Part shown: piece after piece, positions 14,941 through 22,811 of the stretch
Layout of the letters: each line of letters opens with the position of its first letter
Numbering within the stretch: position 1 is the stretch's first letter
From: Sphingomonas metalli
GTDB taxonomy: Bacteria; Pseudomonadota; Alphaproteobacteria; Sphingomonadales; Sphingomonadaceae
NCBI RefSeq assembly: GCF_014641735.1
Contig: NZ_BMIH01000008.1
Span: 1 to 38,739 of the forward strand
Reading direction: 5' to 3'
DNA length: 38,739 nt
Translations under genes and position numbers: made by a program
Notes under the pieces: model-generated
Told to the model about the DNA's origin: nothing
Database searches by the model: none
What the model saw: only the letters and a program-made list of their open reading frames with translations

Positions 14941-17721
14941 ATGACCAAGCAGTTCGGGCTTAGCGCTCTTCTTCTACTCTCGACCGGCCTCGTCGCGCCG
15001 GCGGCGCTGGCCCAAACCACGGGCAGCGGCACTACCACCGGAACAGGCGGAGCAACGGGCGCCCCGCCTCGGGCGTCCACGCCGGATGCGGGAAGAACGC
15101 AGACATCTACTCCGGACGCAGGCGTAGCCCAAACGCAAGATGGCAATGCTCCGGGGACGCAGGAACAGCCTGTCGATATTTCCGCGCCGGGCGCGATGGA
15201 GGATATTGTCGTTGTCGGTCGGAACGTGCCCGACCTGGTTCGGCGTACCCCGGAAGTTGTTTCGGTGCTCTCGACGGCAGACATCGCCCGCACGGGTGAA
15301 GGCGACATTGCCGGCGCACTATCGCGCGTCACCGGCCTCAGCGTTGTCGGGAACGGCTTCGTCTATGTCCGCGGTCTCGGCGATCGCTACTCGCTTGCGT
15401 TGCTGAACGGGTCGCAGCTGCCATCTCCGGAACCGCTGCGCCGGTCGATCCCGCTCGACATCTTCCCGACCAGCGTCCTCGCCAGCGCGCTTGTTCAGAA
15501 AAGCTATTCGGTCAACTACCCAGGCGAATTCGGGGGTGGCGTGATCAACCTGACCACCCGAGCCGTGCCGGACAAGCCGTTCCTGTCGATCAACGTCAGC
15601 GGCAGCGGAGATACCGAGACCACCGGCCTGTTGGGCTACACTTACTACGGCAGCCCTACCGACTGGACCGGGTTCGACAACGGCACCCGCAGCACGCCGG
15701 CCCCACTCGCTGCGGCGCTCAGCTCGGGCAATCTCATTGTCGAGGGACAAAATTTCACGCGCCGTCAGATTCAGGATATCAACGCGAGCCTGGTCAACGC
15801 ACGCACCACGGTCGTTCAGCGAAACGGCGATATTCCGGCAAACTTCGCGATCGATGTGAACGGGGGCTTTGCCCGCGACATCGGCGACGTGCGCATAGGC
15901 ATCATCGCCGCAGCCGGGTTGAGCAACACCTGGCGCACGCGCGATGCGACCCAGCAATTCAGTGGCGGCTTCGTCAATGGCGAGCTGACCCCGACTGTCG
16001 ATTTCCGCGCGGTCCTTACCGACAACCGCATCGTCGCAAATGGCCTGCTCGGCGTCGGCGCGGAGTTCGGCGAGAACAGGATCCGCTGGACCAACCTTTA
16101 TATTCGCGACACCATCAAACAGACGCGCCTCGCCCGCGGCACCGACGCCGAGGGGTTCGACGGCACGACGCCGATCATCGATCAGAATACGCGTTGGTTC
16201 GAGCGTCAGCTCATCGACACCCAGCTCGTGAGCGAGTTCAAGTTCGATGATTTCGGTCTCGATTTTCGCGGTAGCTATGCCAACTCCCAGCGCGAGTCGC
16301 CGTATGAACGAACCTTCCGCTATCTTTTCGACAGCAATGTCGGCGATTTCGTCAATAATCTCGGTCAGGCAGGCAGTGCTCGCGTATCGTTCAGCGACCT
16401 GAACGAGAACGCCTATAGCGCCGGCGTCGATCTATCGTACAAACTCCCGACCGCCACGCCGATCACGCTTACGGCAGGCTATGCCTTTAACGACAACCGG
16501 CGCAATTCGGTTCGCCGCGACTTTCGCTTCCTTTCCGCGGACGGTGCGCTGCCATCCACCGTGGCGCAGGAAAGACCTGACTATCTGCTGTCCGACTATA
16601 ACATCTACACATACAACATTCTGCTCCAGGAAACCTCGGGGCAGAGTGGCGCAGCCGCCTACGATGCGGGGCTACGTGTCCACGCTGGCTACGGCCAAAT
16701 CGTTGCGTCGGTCCTGCCCGGCGTAAGCGTCAACATCGGCGTGCGTTACGAAAACGGGCGTCAGTTCGTCACCCCGCTTGAATTGAGTGGGAGGCCGAGC
16801 ACCAGCGTCGCGCAAACCACCATCAAGAAGGAATATTGGCTGCCCGCGGGCACCGTCACCTGGAATCTCGCGGAGGACATGCAGTTCCGGGTCAATGCGT
16901 CCAAAACGCTCGCTCGGCCGCAGTTCCGCGAGCTTGCCTTCCAGGTTTATCAGGATCCTGAGGGCGATCGGCTGTTTTTCGGCAATCCCTTCCTGGTCGA
17001 TACCGAGTTGAAAAACGTCGAGGCTCGATACGAATGGTATTTCGGAAGGGACCAGCGCCTTACCTTGGGCGGCTTCTTCAAGCGCATCGACAATCCGATC
17101 GAGACGTTCGCCTTCCGATCGACCGGTCAGCTCCAGACCAGCTTCGCCAATGCTCCCAGCGCCGATCTTTATGGCGGGGAGGTTGAGGTCCAAAAGTACG
17201 TTCCGCTCGACAATATCTTCTCCGGGGATTTCTTCGCCAGCCGGCGACTGCTGCTGAACGCGAACTACACCTATACCAAATCGAAGCTACGCGTCAGCGA
17301 GGGCGACAGGATCACGTTTGCGGACGGAACCCAGTTTGATGCACGAGACTTCTTCCGGGACGGCGCGCCGCTGACCGGACAGTCGGATCATCTGGTCAAT
17401 TTCCAGATCGGCCTCGACAACAAGGAGCGCGTCTCGCAACAGACGATCCTGGTCAATTACGCGAGCAAGCGGGTTACCAATCGCGGTCCGGCCGGAACAC
17501 CCCAACAGCCCGACATCGTCGAGGAGCCGGGTGTTCGCCTCGACTTCGTTGCGCGTGAGGAGGCTGATTTCCTTGGGAAGGTCGTCGAGATCAAGTTTGA
17601 GGTGCGTAACATCCTGGGCACACGTTTTCAGGAGTTTCAAACCGCTGGTGATCGGCGGATCGACATCAACACCTATGACCTAGGCACATCCTTCTCCCTA
17701 GGTGCGGGTGTTCGCTTCTAG
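14941..17721 (+). CDS. TonB-dependent outer-membrane receptor
   Basis: This protein of 926 residues starts with a signal peptide (about 1-25, ending ALAQ) and a low-complexity Thr/Gly/Pro stretch in which STPDAG occurs twice. A TonB-box-like segment EDIVVVGR follows, then a plug domain with VYVRGLGDRYSLALLNGSQL and YPGEFGGGVINLTTR, and a large beta-barrel ending in a terminal phenylalanine, the usual outer-membrane assembly signal. It should import a ligand across the outer membrane using TonB energy. Its lipoprotein neighbour and its location between two arsenic gene sets suggest the substrate relates to phosphate or arsenic compounds. The sequence alone cannot identify it. Confidence 0.92.
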   Translation: MTKQFGLSALLLLSTGLVAPAALAQTTGSGTTTGTGGATGAPPRASTPDAGRTQTSTPDAGVAQTQDGNAPGTQEQPVDISAPGAMEDIVVVGRNVPDLVRRTPEVVSVLSTADIARTGEGDIAGALSRVTGLSVVGNGFVYVRGLGDRYSLALLNGSQLPSPEPLRRSIPLDIFPTSVLASALVQKSYSVNYPGEFGGGVINLTTRAVPDKPFLSINVSGSGDTETTGLLGYTYYGSPTDWTGFDNGTRSTPAPLAAALSSGNLIVEGQNFTRRQIQDINASLVNARTTVVQRNGDIPANFAIDVNGGFARDIGDVRIGIIAAAGLSNTWRTRDATQQFSGGFVNGELTPTVDFRAVLTDNRIVANGLLGVGAEFGENRIRWTNLYIRDTIKQTRLARGTDAEGFDGTTPIIDQNTRWFERQLIDTQLVSEFKFDDFGLDFRGSYANSQRESPYERTFRYLFDSNVGDFVNNLGQAGSARVSFSDLNENAYSAGVDLSYKLPTATPITLTAGYAFNDNRRNSVRRDFRFLSADGALPSTVAQERPDYLLSDYNIYTYNILLQETSGQSGAAAYDAGLRVHAGYGQIVASVLPGVSVNIGVRYENGRQFVTPLELSGRPSTSVAQTTIKKEYWLPAGTVTWNLAEDMQFRVNASKTLARPQFRELAFQVYQDPEGDRLFFGNPFLVDTELKNVEARYEWYFGRDQRLTLGGFFKRIDNPIETFAFRSTGQLQTSFANAPSADLYGGEVEVQKYVPLDNIFSGDFFASRRLLLNANYTYTKSKLRVSEGDRITFADGTQFDARDFFRDGAPLTGQSDHLVNFQIGLDNKERVSQQTILVNYASKRVTNRGPAGTPQQPDIVEEPGVRLDFVAREEADFLGKVVEIKFEVRNILGTRFQEFQTAGDRRIDINTYDLGTSFSLGAGVRF

Positions 17722-17755
17722 CGCGACCGCAACCGACGCCTGCCTCAAGACAGGG

Positions 17756-17793
17756 TTGAACATATCCATAAATCCGATATCCCGGATAGATGG
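17756..17793. promoter_or_regulatory. Inverted repeat and weak promoter before the second arsenate reductase
   Basis: CCAT-N2-ATCCG-N6-CGGAT-N2-ATGG at 17766-17793 is a symmetric two-part inverted repeat. A weak promoter, TTGAAC (17756-17761) and TATCCC (17778-17783) with a 16-base spacer, runs into it. The AATCCG..ATAT content echoes the operator between arsR and pstS, suggesting the same ArsR may act here. Confidence 0.45.
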
Positions 17794-17893
17794 AATCTGT
17801 TTCGTCGGCCAGCAGGGGCGGTGTAAGCCACGTCGGGAATAATCGGGCAAAGGCAATGGCCTGGGTTGTCATGGTCGTGCGAACTGCACGTCG

Positions 17894-18424
17894 GTGACCG
17901 CCCACACTGTCCTTTTCCTTTGCACGCATAATTCTGCTCGATCGATTTTTGCGGAAGCCATTCTCGAACGAGACGGAGGCGGCAGATTTCGCGCTTTCTC
18001 GGCAGGCAGCGAACCCGGGGGGATTCACCCGCTTACTATCGAGACACTCCACGCGTATCGTCACGACACCTCATCGCTCCGCTCGAAAAGCCTGACGGAA
18101 TTCACAGGTGCTGAGGCACCGGAGTTTGATTTCGTATTTACGCTTTGCGACACGATGGCGGGCGAGAACTGCCCCCTCTTCAAAGGAAATCCTGTAACCG
18201 CGCACTGGGGTATCGAAGACCCGGCGTCGGAAACACACGGCACATACGATGCCTTTTTACGCGCCTATGGATATGTCAATGATCGGGTAGCAAGCTTGCT
18301 TGCCTTGTCGGTCGATGCACTGGACGAAATGGCGCTGCTAGCGGCGCTCCGAACGATCGGACGCAGTGCGGGTGCCACATCTCTCGCGTCGTCCGATCAT
18401 GTTGTATCGAAATCGGTTGATTGA
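17894..18424 (+). CDS. arsC: Arsenate reductase, low-molecular-weight phosphatase type
   Basis: This 176-residue protein has the P-loop CTHNSAR (Cys10 to Arg16) and the relay cysteines in LCDTMAGENC, so it should reduce As(V) to As(III) by a three-cysteine cascade. It starts at a GTG without a strong ribosome site. It resembles the first domain of the two-domain ArsC at 11114-12061 but has its own codon usage and lower GC, so it was probably acquired separately. The next gene overlaps or follows its stop within a few bases, so the two are cotranscribed. Confidence 0.88.
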   Translation: MTAHTVLFLCTHNSARSIFAEAILERDGGGRFRAFSAGSEPGGIHPLTIETLHAYRHDTSSLRSKSLTEFTGAEAPEFDFVFTLCDTMAGENCPLFKGNPVTAHWGIEDPASETHGTYDAFLRAYGYVNDRVASLLALSVDALDEMALLAALRTIGRSAGATSLASSDHVVSKSVD

Positions 18425-20606
18425 GAGCGTGGGCGAGTTCGGAAGACGGATAGTCGTTATTGGCGGTGGGCTTTCCGCCACAGCCGCTGCGCAACGCGCC
18501 TACGAGGTCGATCCACAGAGCCAGATCATCATGCTGTATCGTGGTGTCGGTGCGATCGATGGCACATTCCCATCCGATGATATCGATCATATCCTGCATC
18601 GATTCCAGTGCGGAATCTTAAAGATTGCCGGAGCGGAAGCAACGCAGATCGATCCAAAAGCCCATCTCGTAGTCTTTGATTATAAGGATTTATCTCGAAC
18701 TCTCTCTTACGACCGACTCATCATCGCAACCGGAGCAAAGCGGAAAACTATAAACCTTCCGGCGTACGAGGCCGGCTCTATCTATCGACTCGATAACGCA
18801 GTGGACCGAGTCAGTTTTCGTAATCACGTAGCCGCCAGAAATATACGAGATGCGGTAGTGCTTGGGAGTGGCCCTGCGGCGCTAGGTGCCGTGGAAGAAC
18901 TAAAATCGTGCAACGCGGACGTGGTATTGCTCACGGGTGGGCGACATCTTGAGCCGTTGACGGACCTGGATGATGAACATCATCTTGAGGCGGTGCTAGG
19001 CAGGCATGGAGTGAGTGTCTGTCGGACTGCGGTCGCGAGTGTTGATGCACGAGAACGGGTCGTGGACGATTCCGGCTCCGCCTATCGCGCCGACGCCATA
19101 ATAATTGACCATGACTGGGGGCCGGACGTCACGCTGGCGTATGATGCAGGCGTCGATCTCGCGCCGAATGGGGCGATACTGACCAGAGAGGATATGAGCA
19201 CCAACGTCCGCCACGTTTTCGCGGCAGGCGCGTGCTGCACGACGCGTCATCGCCTCCATCAGGAACCGCGATGGACCCTGTCTGATTGGAGTGCGCGAAA
19301 ACAGGGTCTGGTTGCCGGCGAGAACGCTGCTGGCGGAAATGCCGAATTTGCAGGCATGGTGGGAACTGTTTCACTGTCCCTTTTCGGAACCACAATCGCA
19401 CGCACCGGGCTCCTTGAGAAGGAAGCGCTGCAACAAGGCTATGTTCCCCTGGCCATTAATATCGATGCGGCCAGCCTTCTCGATGCAAGCCCTTTCGTGG
19501 TCAGGCTTATCGGTGACCAACGGACAGGGCAGCTTCTCGGTGTGCAATCATCGGGAGTATGCAGCGCTCGTGTCAACGCCGTAATAGATGTGGGAGCGGC
19601 ATGTCTTTTTACCCACGGTCCCGTCGACCGGCTCCTCGAGTTTGACCTGAACGCGAGTCCCGGCTCTGTCGCCATCCCTATCCAACGGGCCGCAGAACTA
19701 TGGCGTGAAAGACTGAAGGTACGTGGCGAGAATGAAAACGGGATATCGTCCTGGCTTCGCATCTCGCCTCCTGCCTCGATCGCACCGAGGCGCGTTCAGG
19801 AGATTACCATTGCACCCCAGCCTGCCAAACCGGTACGAAATGACAGCAAACAAAACTCTGGGTGGAAAGAACTTACAGAAATAGCCCTACCTGTATGTTT
19901 TAGCGACGCCCGTCGATGGATTCGTGGTCTAGGAATTGTCCGGCGAAGATCCCAAATCGACGACCAGTACGCTATGCGTCTAATCCTCGAGCACAGCTTC
20001 CCAAATATACCTATCGGGGCGATCGAGGTCCGAAAGGCCCGTGGAGATATGGCTCGCGTGTATGCCTTTCTGGATGAGCCAGGTATCTCGGTGCTGAAGC
20101 AAGTACGCATTCTTTCGGCAAGCGAAGCGACAATTAGCGAGGCAACTCCCGCTCTGTGGAATTCGGTCGAGGTATCGACTGTGCCGCCGGTTGCAATAGG
20201 TGCCAGGTTGCGGATGAAAATCCGTATCAGGCCGATCGGGCATCGCCGACTGTCTGATCGACACAACAAAGAAGAAATTGAGGATGCCGTTGATCTGTTC
20301 GCATTAGAACAGATCAAAAATCCAAGAGCCGAGAGATTCTCTGTTTATAGAGCGTGGGTCGACAATGAGATAAGACACGCCGGTATTCTAACCTCGTTTA
20401 ACATCCTGCGAGACGAGCAGCATGTCATCTGGATTCCACGCCCGGACGGGCGAGCGGTATCGAGCAAAGGACCAGACCTATTCGTCGAAATAAAAATGAC
20501 TGTGACAAATTCCGAAAATCTCAGAAACCTTTTACTTAATGGCGTTGGAGCATGTCAGCAGTTTGGCTTCGGGTTCGTACGGGTTGAGCGCGAACGGAGT
20601 GATTGA
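18399..20606 (+). CDS. Fusion of a degenerate FAD oxidoreductase with a Cas6e/CasE-like RNA-binding domain
   Basis: The protein has about 735 residues from ATG 18399; GTG 18429, just after the arsC stop, is an equally good start. Residues about 15-450 align end to end with the oxidoreductase at 7491-8843 (shared RHRLH, KQG.VAGENA.GG, IARTGL, RTG.LLGVQ, IQRAAELW). The redox cysteine segment is gone, however, and the FAD motif reads HVFAAGACC, with Ala in place of Asp. Residues about 488-735 read like Cas6e: QYAMRLILEHSFPNIP near the start (E. coli CasE has Tyr-x-x-His in a very similar stretch; here Arg527 replaces that His), GARLRMKIRIRPI in the middle, and the glycine-rich loop GVGACQQFGFG (715-725). 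No CRISPR array is present. RNA binding without cleavage is the inferred role. A Cas6-family relative other than Cas6e is possible. Confidence 0.75.
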   Translation: MLYRNRLIESVGEFGRRIVVIGGGLSATAAAQRAYEVDPQSQIIMLYRGVGAIDGTFPSDDIDHILHRFQCGILKIAGAEATQIDPKAHLVVFDYKDLSRTLSYDRLIIATGAKRKTINLPAYEAGSIYRLDNAVDRVSFRNHVAARNIRDAVVLGSGPAALGAVEELKSCNADVVLLTGGRHLEPLTDLDDEHHLEAVLGRHGVSVCRTAVASVDARERVVDDSGSAYRADAIIIDHDWGPDVTLAYDAGVDLAPNGAILTREDMSTNVRHVFAAGACCTTRHRLHQEPRWTLSDWSARKQGLVAGENAAGGNAEFAGMVGTVSLSLFGTTIARTGLLEKEALQQGYVPLAINIDAASLLDASPFVVRLIGDQRTGQLLGVQSSGVCSARVNAVIDVGAACLFTHGPVDRLLEFDLNASPGSVAIPIQRAAELWRERLKVRGENENGISSWLRISPPASIAPRRVQEITIAPQPAKPVRNDSKQNSGWKELTEIALPVCFSDARRWIRGLGIVRRRSQIDDQYAMRLILEHSFPNIPIGAIEVRKARGDMARVYAFLDEPGISVLKQVRILSASEATISEATPALWNSVEVSTVPPVAIGARLRMKIRIRPIGHRRLSDRHNKEEIEDAVDLFALEQIKNPRAERFSVYRAWVDNEIRHAGILTSFNILRDEQHVIWIPRPDGRAVSSKGPDLFVEIKMTVTNSENLRNLLLNGVGACQQFGFGFVRVERERSD

Positions 20607-20673
20607 CCAAGGCCCTTGCTCCCAGGCGCATCTAGACGCGCTTACCAGGGCAGAAAGGCCATTCAGCCATTCC

Positions 20674-22206
20674 GGTGTCAGAACCGTCCGAGACTGTTGA
20701 AAAAGGCCTGCGCGAAATCGGCGTGGCGGATGGCTGGCGATGCCGAACACCGGATGATGCGCCGCGTATCAGGCCGGCGCGGCCTGCCGGGCGAGCAGCT
20801 GAAGGTTGTATGCCGCGGCGGCCATAGTGAACTCCTCGGCGGCTCCTGACAGGCCCCGCAGCTTGAGCGTTCGTAGCCCCAGATTGCGTTTCAGGTGGCC
20901 GAACACGCGCTCGATCCGCTGTCTTCGACGCCGCGCGTGCACATAGGCGTCGGCGCCAGCAAGGGCGCGGACGGTATCGCGGGCATCCTCGCTGACGAGG
21001 CGGGTGATGCTGCGTTTCCGGCTGACGGTGCATCGGGGCTTCAGTTCGCAGCCAGCACAATCGGCGATATGGCTTCGGTATACGCGAACCTGGCTGGCGC
21101 GTCTGGTGCCGCAATAGCCGAGCAACTTGTCCGCCGGACAGCGGTAGGCATCCACTTCCCGGTCGTAGCGGAAGGCATCCCGGGTGAAGAAGGCGTCCCG
21201 CTGGCGGGTCCGGTCGATGACCGGGATGTATGGCGTTATGTTCCGGTCGATCAGCCAACCGAGCAGCGGACCGCTACCATAAGCCTTGTCGGCCGAGAGA
21301 CTGGCGGGTTCGATGCCCAGCCTGGTGCCGGCGCGTGACACCAGTGTCCGGGTCGCCGCCACCTCGGCTGCGAAGCGGGCGGGCGTCGCCTCCACGTCGA
21401 GGATGCAGTCGGTGTCGAGGTCGAGCAGGGGGTTGATGGCGTATGCGTAGCGCGCAGGTCCGTGCTTGCAGGTGAGCGCCGCCTGCGGGTCGGTCGGCGA
21501 GATGCTGGTCGGATCGACGGACACAGGTTCATTGGGATTTGGCGGCAACGCGGCATCGAGCGCCGCCAAATATTCGGCGACGGGTCGCGATATGCTTTCC
21601 CCGGCACGGAGCTCGTCTGCGGCGTCGACCCCCTTCAGCTTCTTCTCGCGACTGGCGTCGGCCATGATCGTGCTGCCGTCCACCGCCAAGTCGCGCCCCG
21701 TTACTAGTCCGGCCGCGGCGCACCGCGCGACTACCTGCTCGAACAGCAGACGATGTAGGTCGCAGGCGCGGAAGCGGCCGTGCCGGTTCTTGGAAAAGGT
21801 CGAATGGTCAGGTACCCGATCAGCCAGATCGAGCCGGCAGAACCAACGATAGGCGAGATTGAGGTGCACCTCCTCGCACAGGCGGCGTTCCGAGCGAATG
21901 CCGAAGAGGTAGCCGATCAACAGCATCCTGAGCATTAGTTCCGGATCGATCGAGGGCCGCCCGCTCGTGCTATAGCTCGCCGCCAGCGCCTCGCGCACGA
22001 AGCCGAAGTCGAGCAGCCCGTCGATGCGTCGGAGCAGGTGGCCGGTCGGCACATGGTCGTCGAGCCGGAACCCGTAGAACAGTGCGCCCTGTGCCACCTG
22101 CCGACCCATCATGTCCGTGCCCCCCTGCCGTCTTGCAAGAGTGAATCACGCCCTCGCCACCGTCGCAAGCAGCCGTTTTTCAACAGCCTCGTCCGGTTCG
22201 GACACC
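20674..22206 (-). mobile_element. IS1182-family insertion sequence with terminal inverted repeats
   Basis: The left end from 20674 (GGTGTCAGAACCG...) and the complement of the right end at 22206 (GGTGTCCGAACCG...) match over about 40 bases with few mismatches. The match includes the shared block CTGTTGAAAAA (20694-20704 and complement of 22177-22187). One transposase gene lies between them. No clear target-site duplication is seen at these exact ends, so the true tips may lie a few bases inside. Confidence 0.8.
20769..22112 (-). CDS. IS1182-family DDE transposase
   Basis: This 447-residue transposase appears full length. The N-terminal part (GRPSIDPELMLRMLLIGYL, NLAYRWFCRLDL, PDHSTFSKNR) is typical of the IS1182 branch of IS5-like elements. 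The acidic triad is visible as Asp in DLAVDGSTI, Asp in SLSADKAYGSG and Glu in RIERVFGHLKRN. Cysteines in ADCAGCELKPRC form a probable zinc knuckle. All motifs are present, so the element may be active. It sits between the low-GC fusion gene and the restriction island and may have helped assemble these modules. Confidence 0.92.
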   Translation of the reverse strand: MMGRQVAQGALFYGFRLDDHVPTGHLLRRIDGLLDFGFVREALAASYSTSGRPSIDPELMLRMLLIGYLFGIRSERRLCEEVHLNLAYRWFCRLDLADRVPDHSTFSKNRHGRFRACDLHRLLFEQVVARCAAAGLVTGRDLAVDGSTIMADASREKKLKGVDAADELRAGESISRPVAEYLAALDAALPPNPNEPVSVDPTSISPTDPQAALTCKHGPARYAYAINPLLDLDTDCILDVEATPARFAAEVAATRTLVSRAGTRLGIEPASLSADKAYGSGPLLGWLIDRNITPYIPVIDRTRQRDAFFTRDAFRYDREVDAYRCPADKLLGYCGTRRASQVRVYRSHIADCAGCELKPRCTVSRKRSITRLVSEDARDTVRALAGADAYVHARRRRQRIERVFGHLKRNLGLRTLKLRGLSGAAEEFTMAAAAYNLQLLARQAAPA

Positions 22207-22242
22207 AACCTCCTCCCCTCGCTTTTACAAGGTTTGCAGGTG

Positions 22243-22728
22243 TCAGAACCCCGTGTCAGCGGCGGGCCAGATACGCTGGGCGAGCTTCTTGAACTCCGGC
22301 ACTCCGAGCGCGCCTCTGTCCCGCGACTTCGATCCAGGAACAGCAAGCCGAGCCTCGACGGCACTGTAAGGCGCTTCCCACATTTCACGCGGTTCGAGGT
22401 TCAGATTATCTAACAGCACGAGCAGCACAGTGTCGCAGGCGGCATCCCGCTTGATCGTGCCGAGGCGTTGGCTCCGGTTCGCTTTCTCTCCATAGGCTCG
22501 CCCCTTGATCTGGACGCGCACGGGGCCAGCCGGTGTGGGTCGGATAGCGTCGTATCCTTTGGTGCGGGGTGGGGCGAGTTCGAGGCCCAGCAGCTCCGCC
22601 GCGACATACTCGGCGACCTCACCGGTGACACCCAGCGGCTTGCCTGTGAGCTGATAATACTCTGCGGCCAGCGGCTTCACGGTTGCGAGAATGTCGCGGA
22701 CACGTCGGGCTTCGGTATTCTCTGTCAT
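22243..22728 (-). CDS. DUF6998-type protein, possible PD-(D/E)XK nuclease fold
   Basis: This 161-residue protein has a conserved-looking helical N terminus (LTGKPLGVTGEVAEYVAAELLGL), then GYDAI and, after about a dozen residues, VRVQIKGR. The order Glu, Asp, then Gln-x-Lys is the pattern of PD-(D/E)XK nuclease cores. I associate it with DUF6998, from memory. It is divergent from a serine recombinase and next to a methylation-restriction cluster, so a DNA-cleaving or DNA-recognition role in defence is plausible. The stop lies just outside the IS right end, so the insertion did not interrupt it. Confidence 0.6.
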   Translation of the reverse strand: MTENTEARRVRDILATVKPLAAEYYQLTGKPLGVTGEVAEYVAAELLGLELAPPRTKGYDAIRPTPAGPVRVQIKGRAYGEKANRSQRLGTIKRDAACDTVLLVLLDNLNLEPREMWEAPYSAVEARLAVPGSKSRDRGALGVPEFKKLAQRIWPAADTGF

Positions 22729-22743
22729 CGGTAAAAAGGTCTA

Positions 22744-22800
22744 CCTTTCTTCCATGCGATCGGCCACAAGCTAAAACAGAGGTTTAGCTGGGAAGAAAGG
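22744..22800. promoter_or_regulatory. Nested inverted repeats between divergent genes, likely recombinase (res) site or operator
   Basis: CCTTTCTTCC (22744-22753) pairs perfectly with GGAAGAAAGG (22791-22800). Inside it, AGCTAAA (22769-22775) pairs with TTTAGCT (22783-22789). The site abuts the serine recombinase gene on one side and the DUF6998-type gene on the other. Symmetric paired arms are what resolvase dimers bind, and such sites also autoregulate the recombinase gene. Confidence 0.55.
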
Positions 22801-22811
22801 TCGGGGTAGAA

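Noticed and set aside
18399..20606. Pseudogene made by an IS-driven deletion joining two unrelated genes
   Set aside because: Both halves appear complete end to end, joined by a linker in a single open frame with similar composition, and the IS lies outside the gene. It cannot be fully excluded without homologues.
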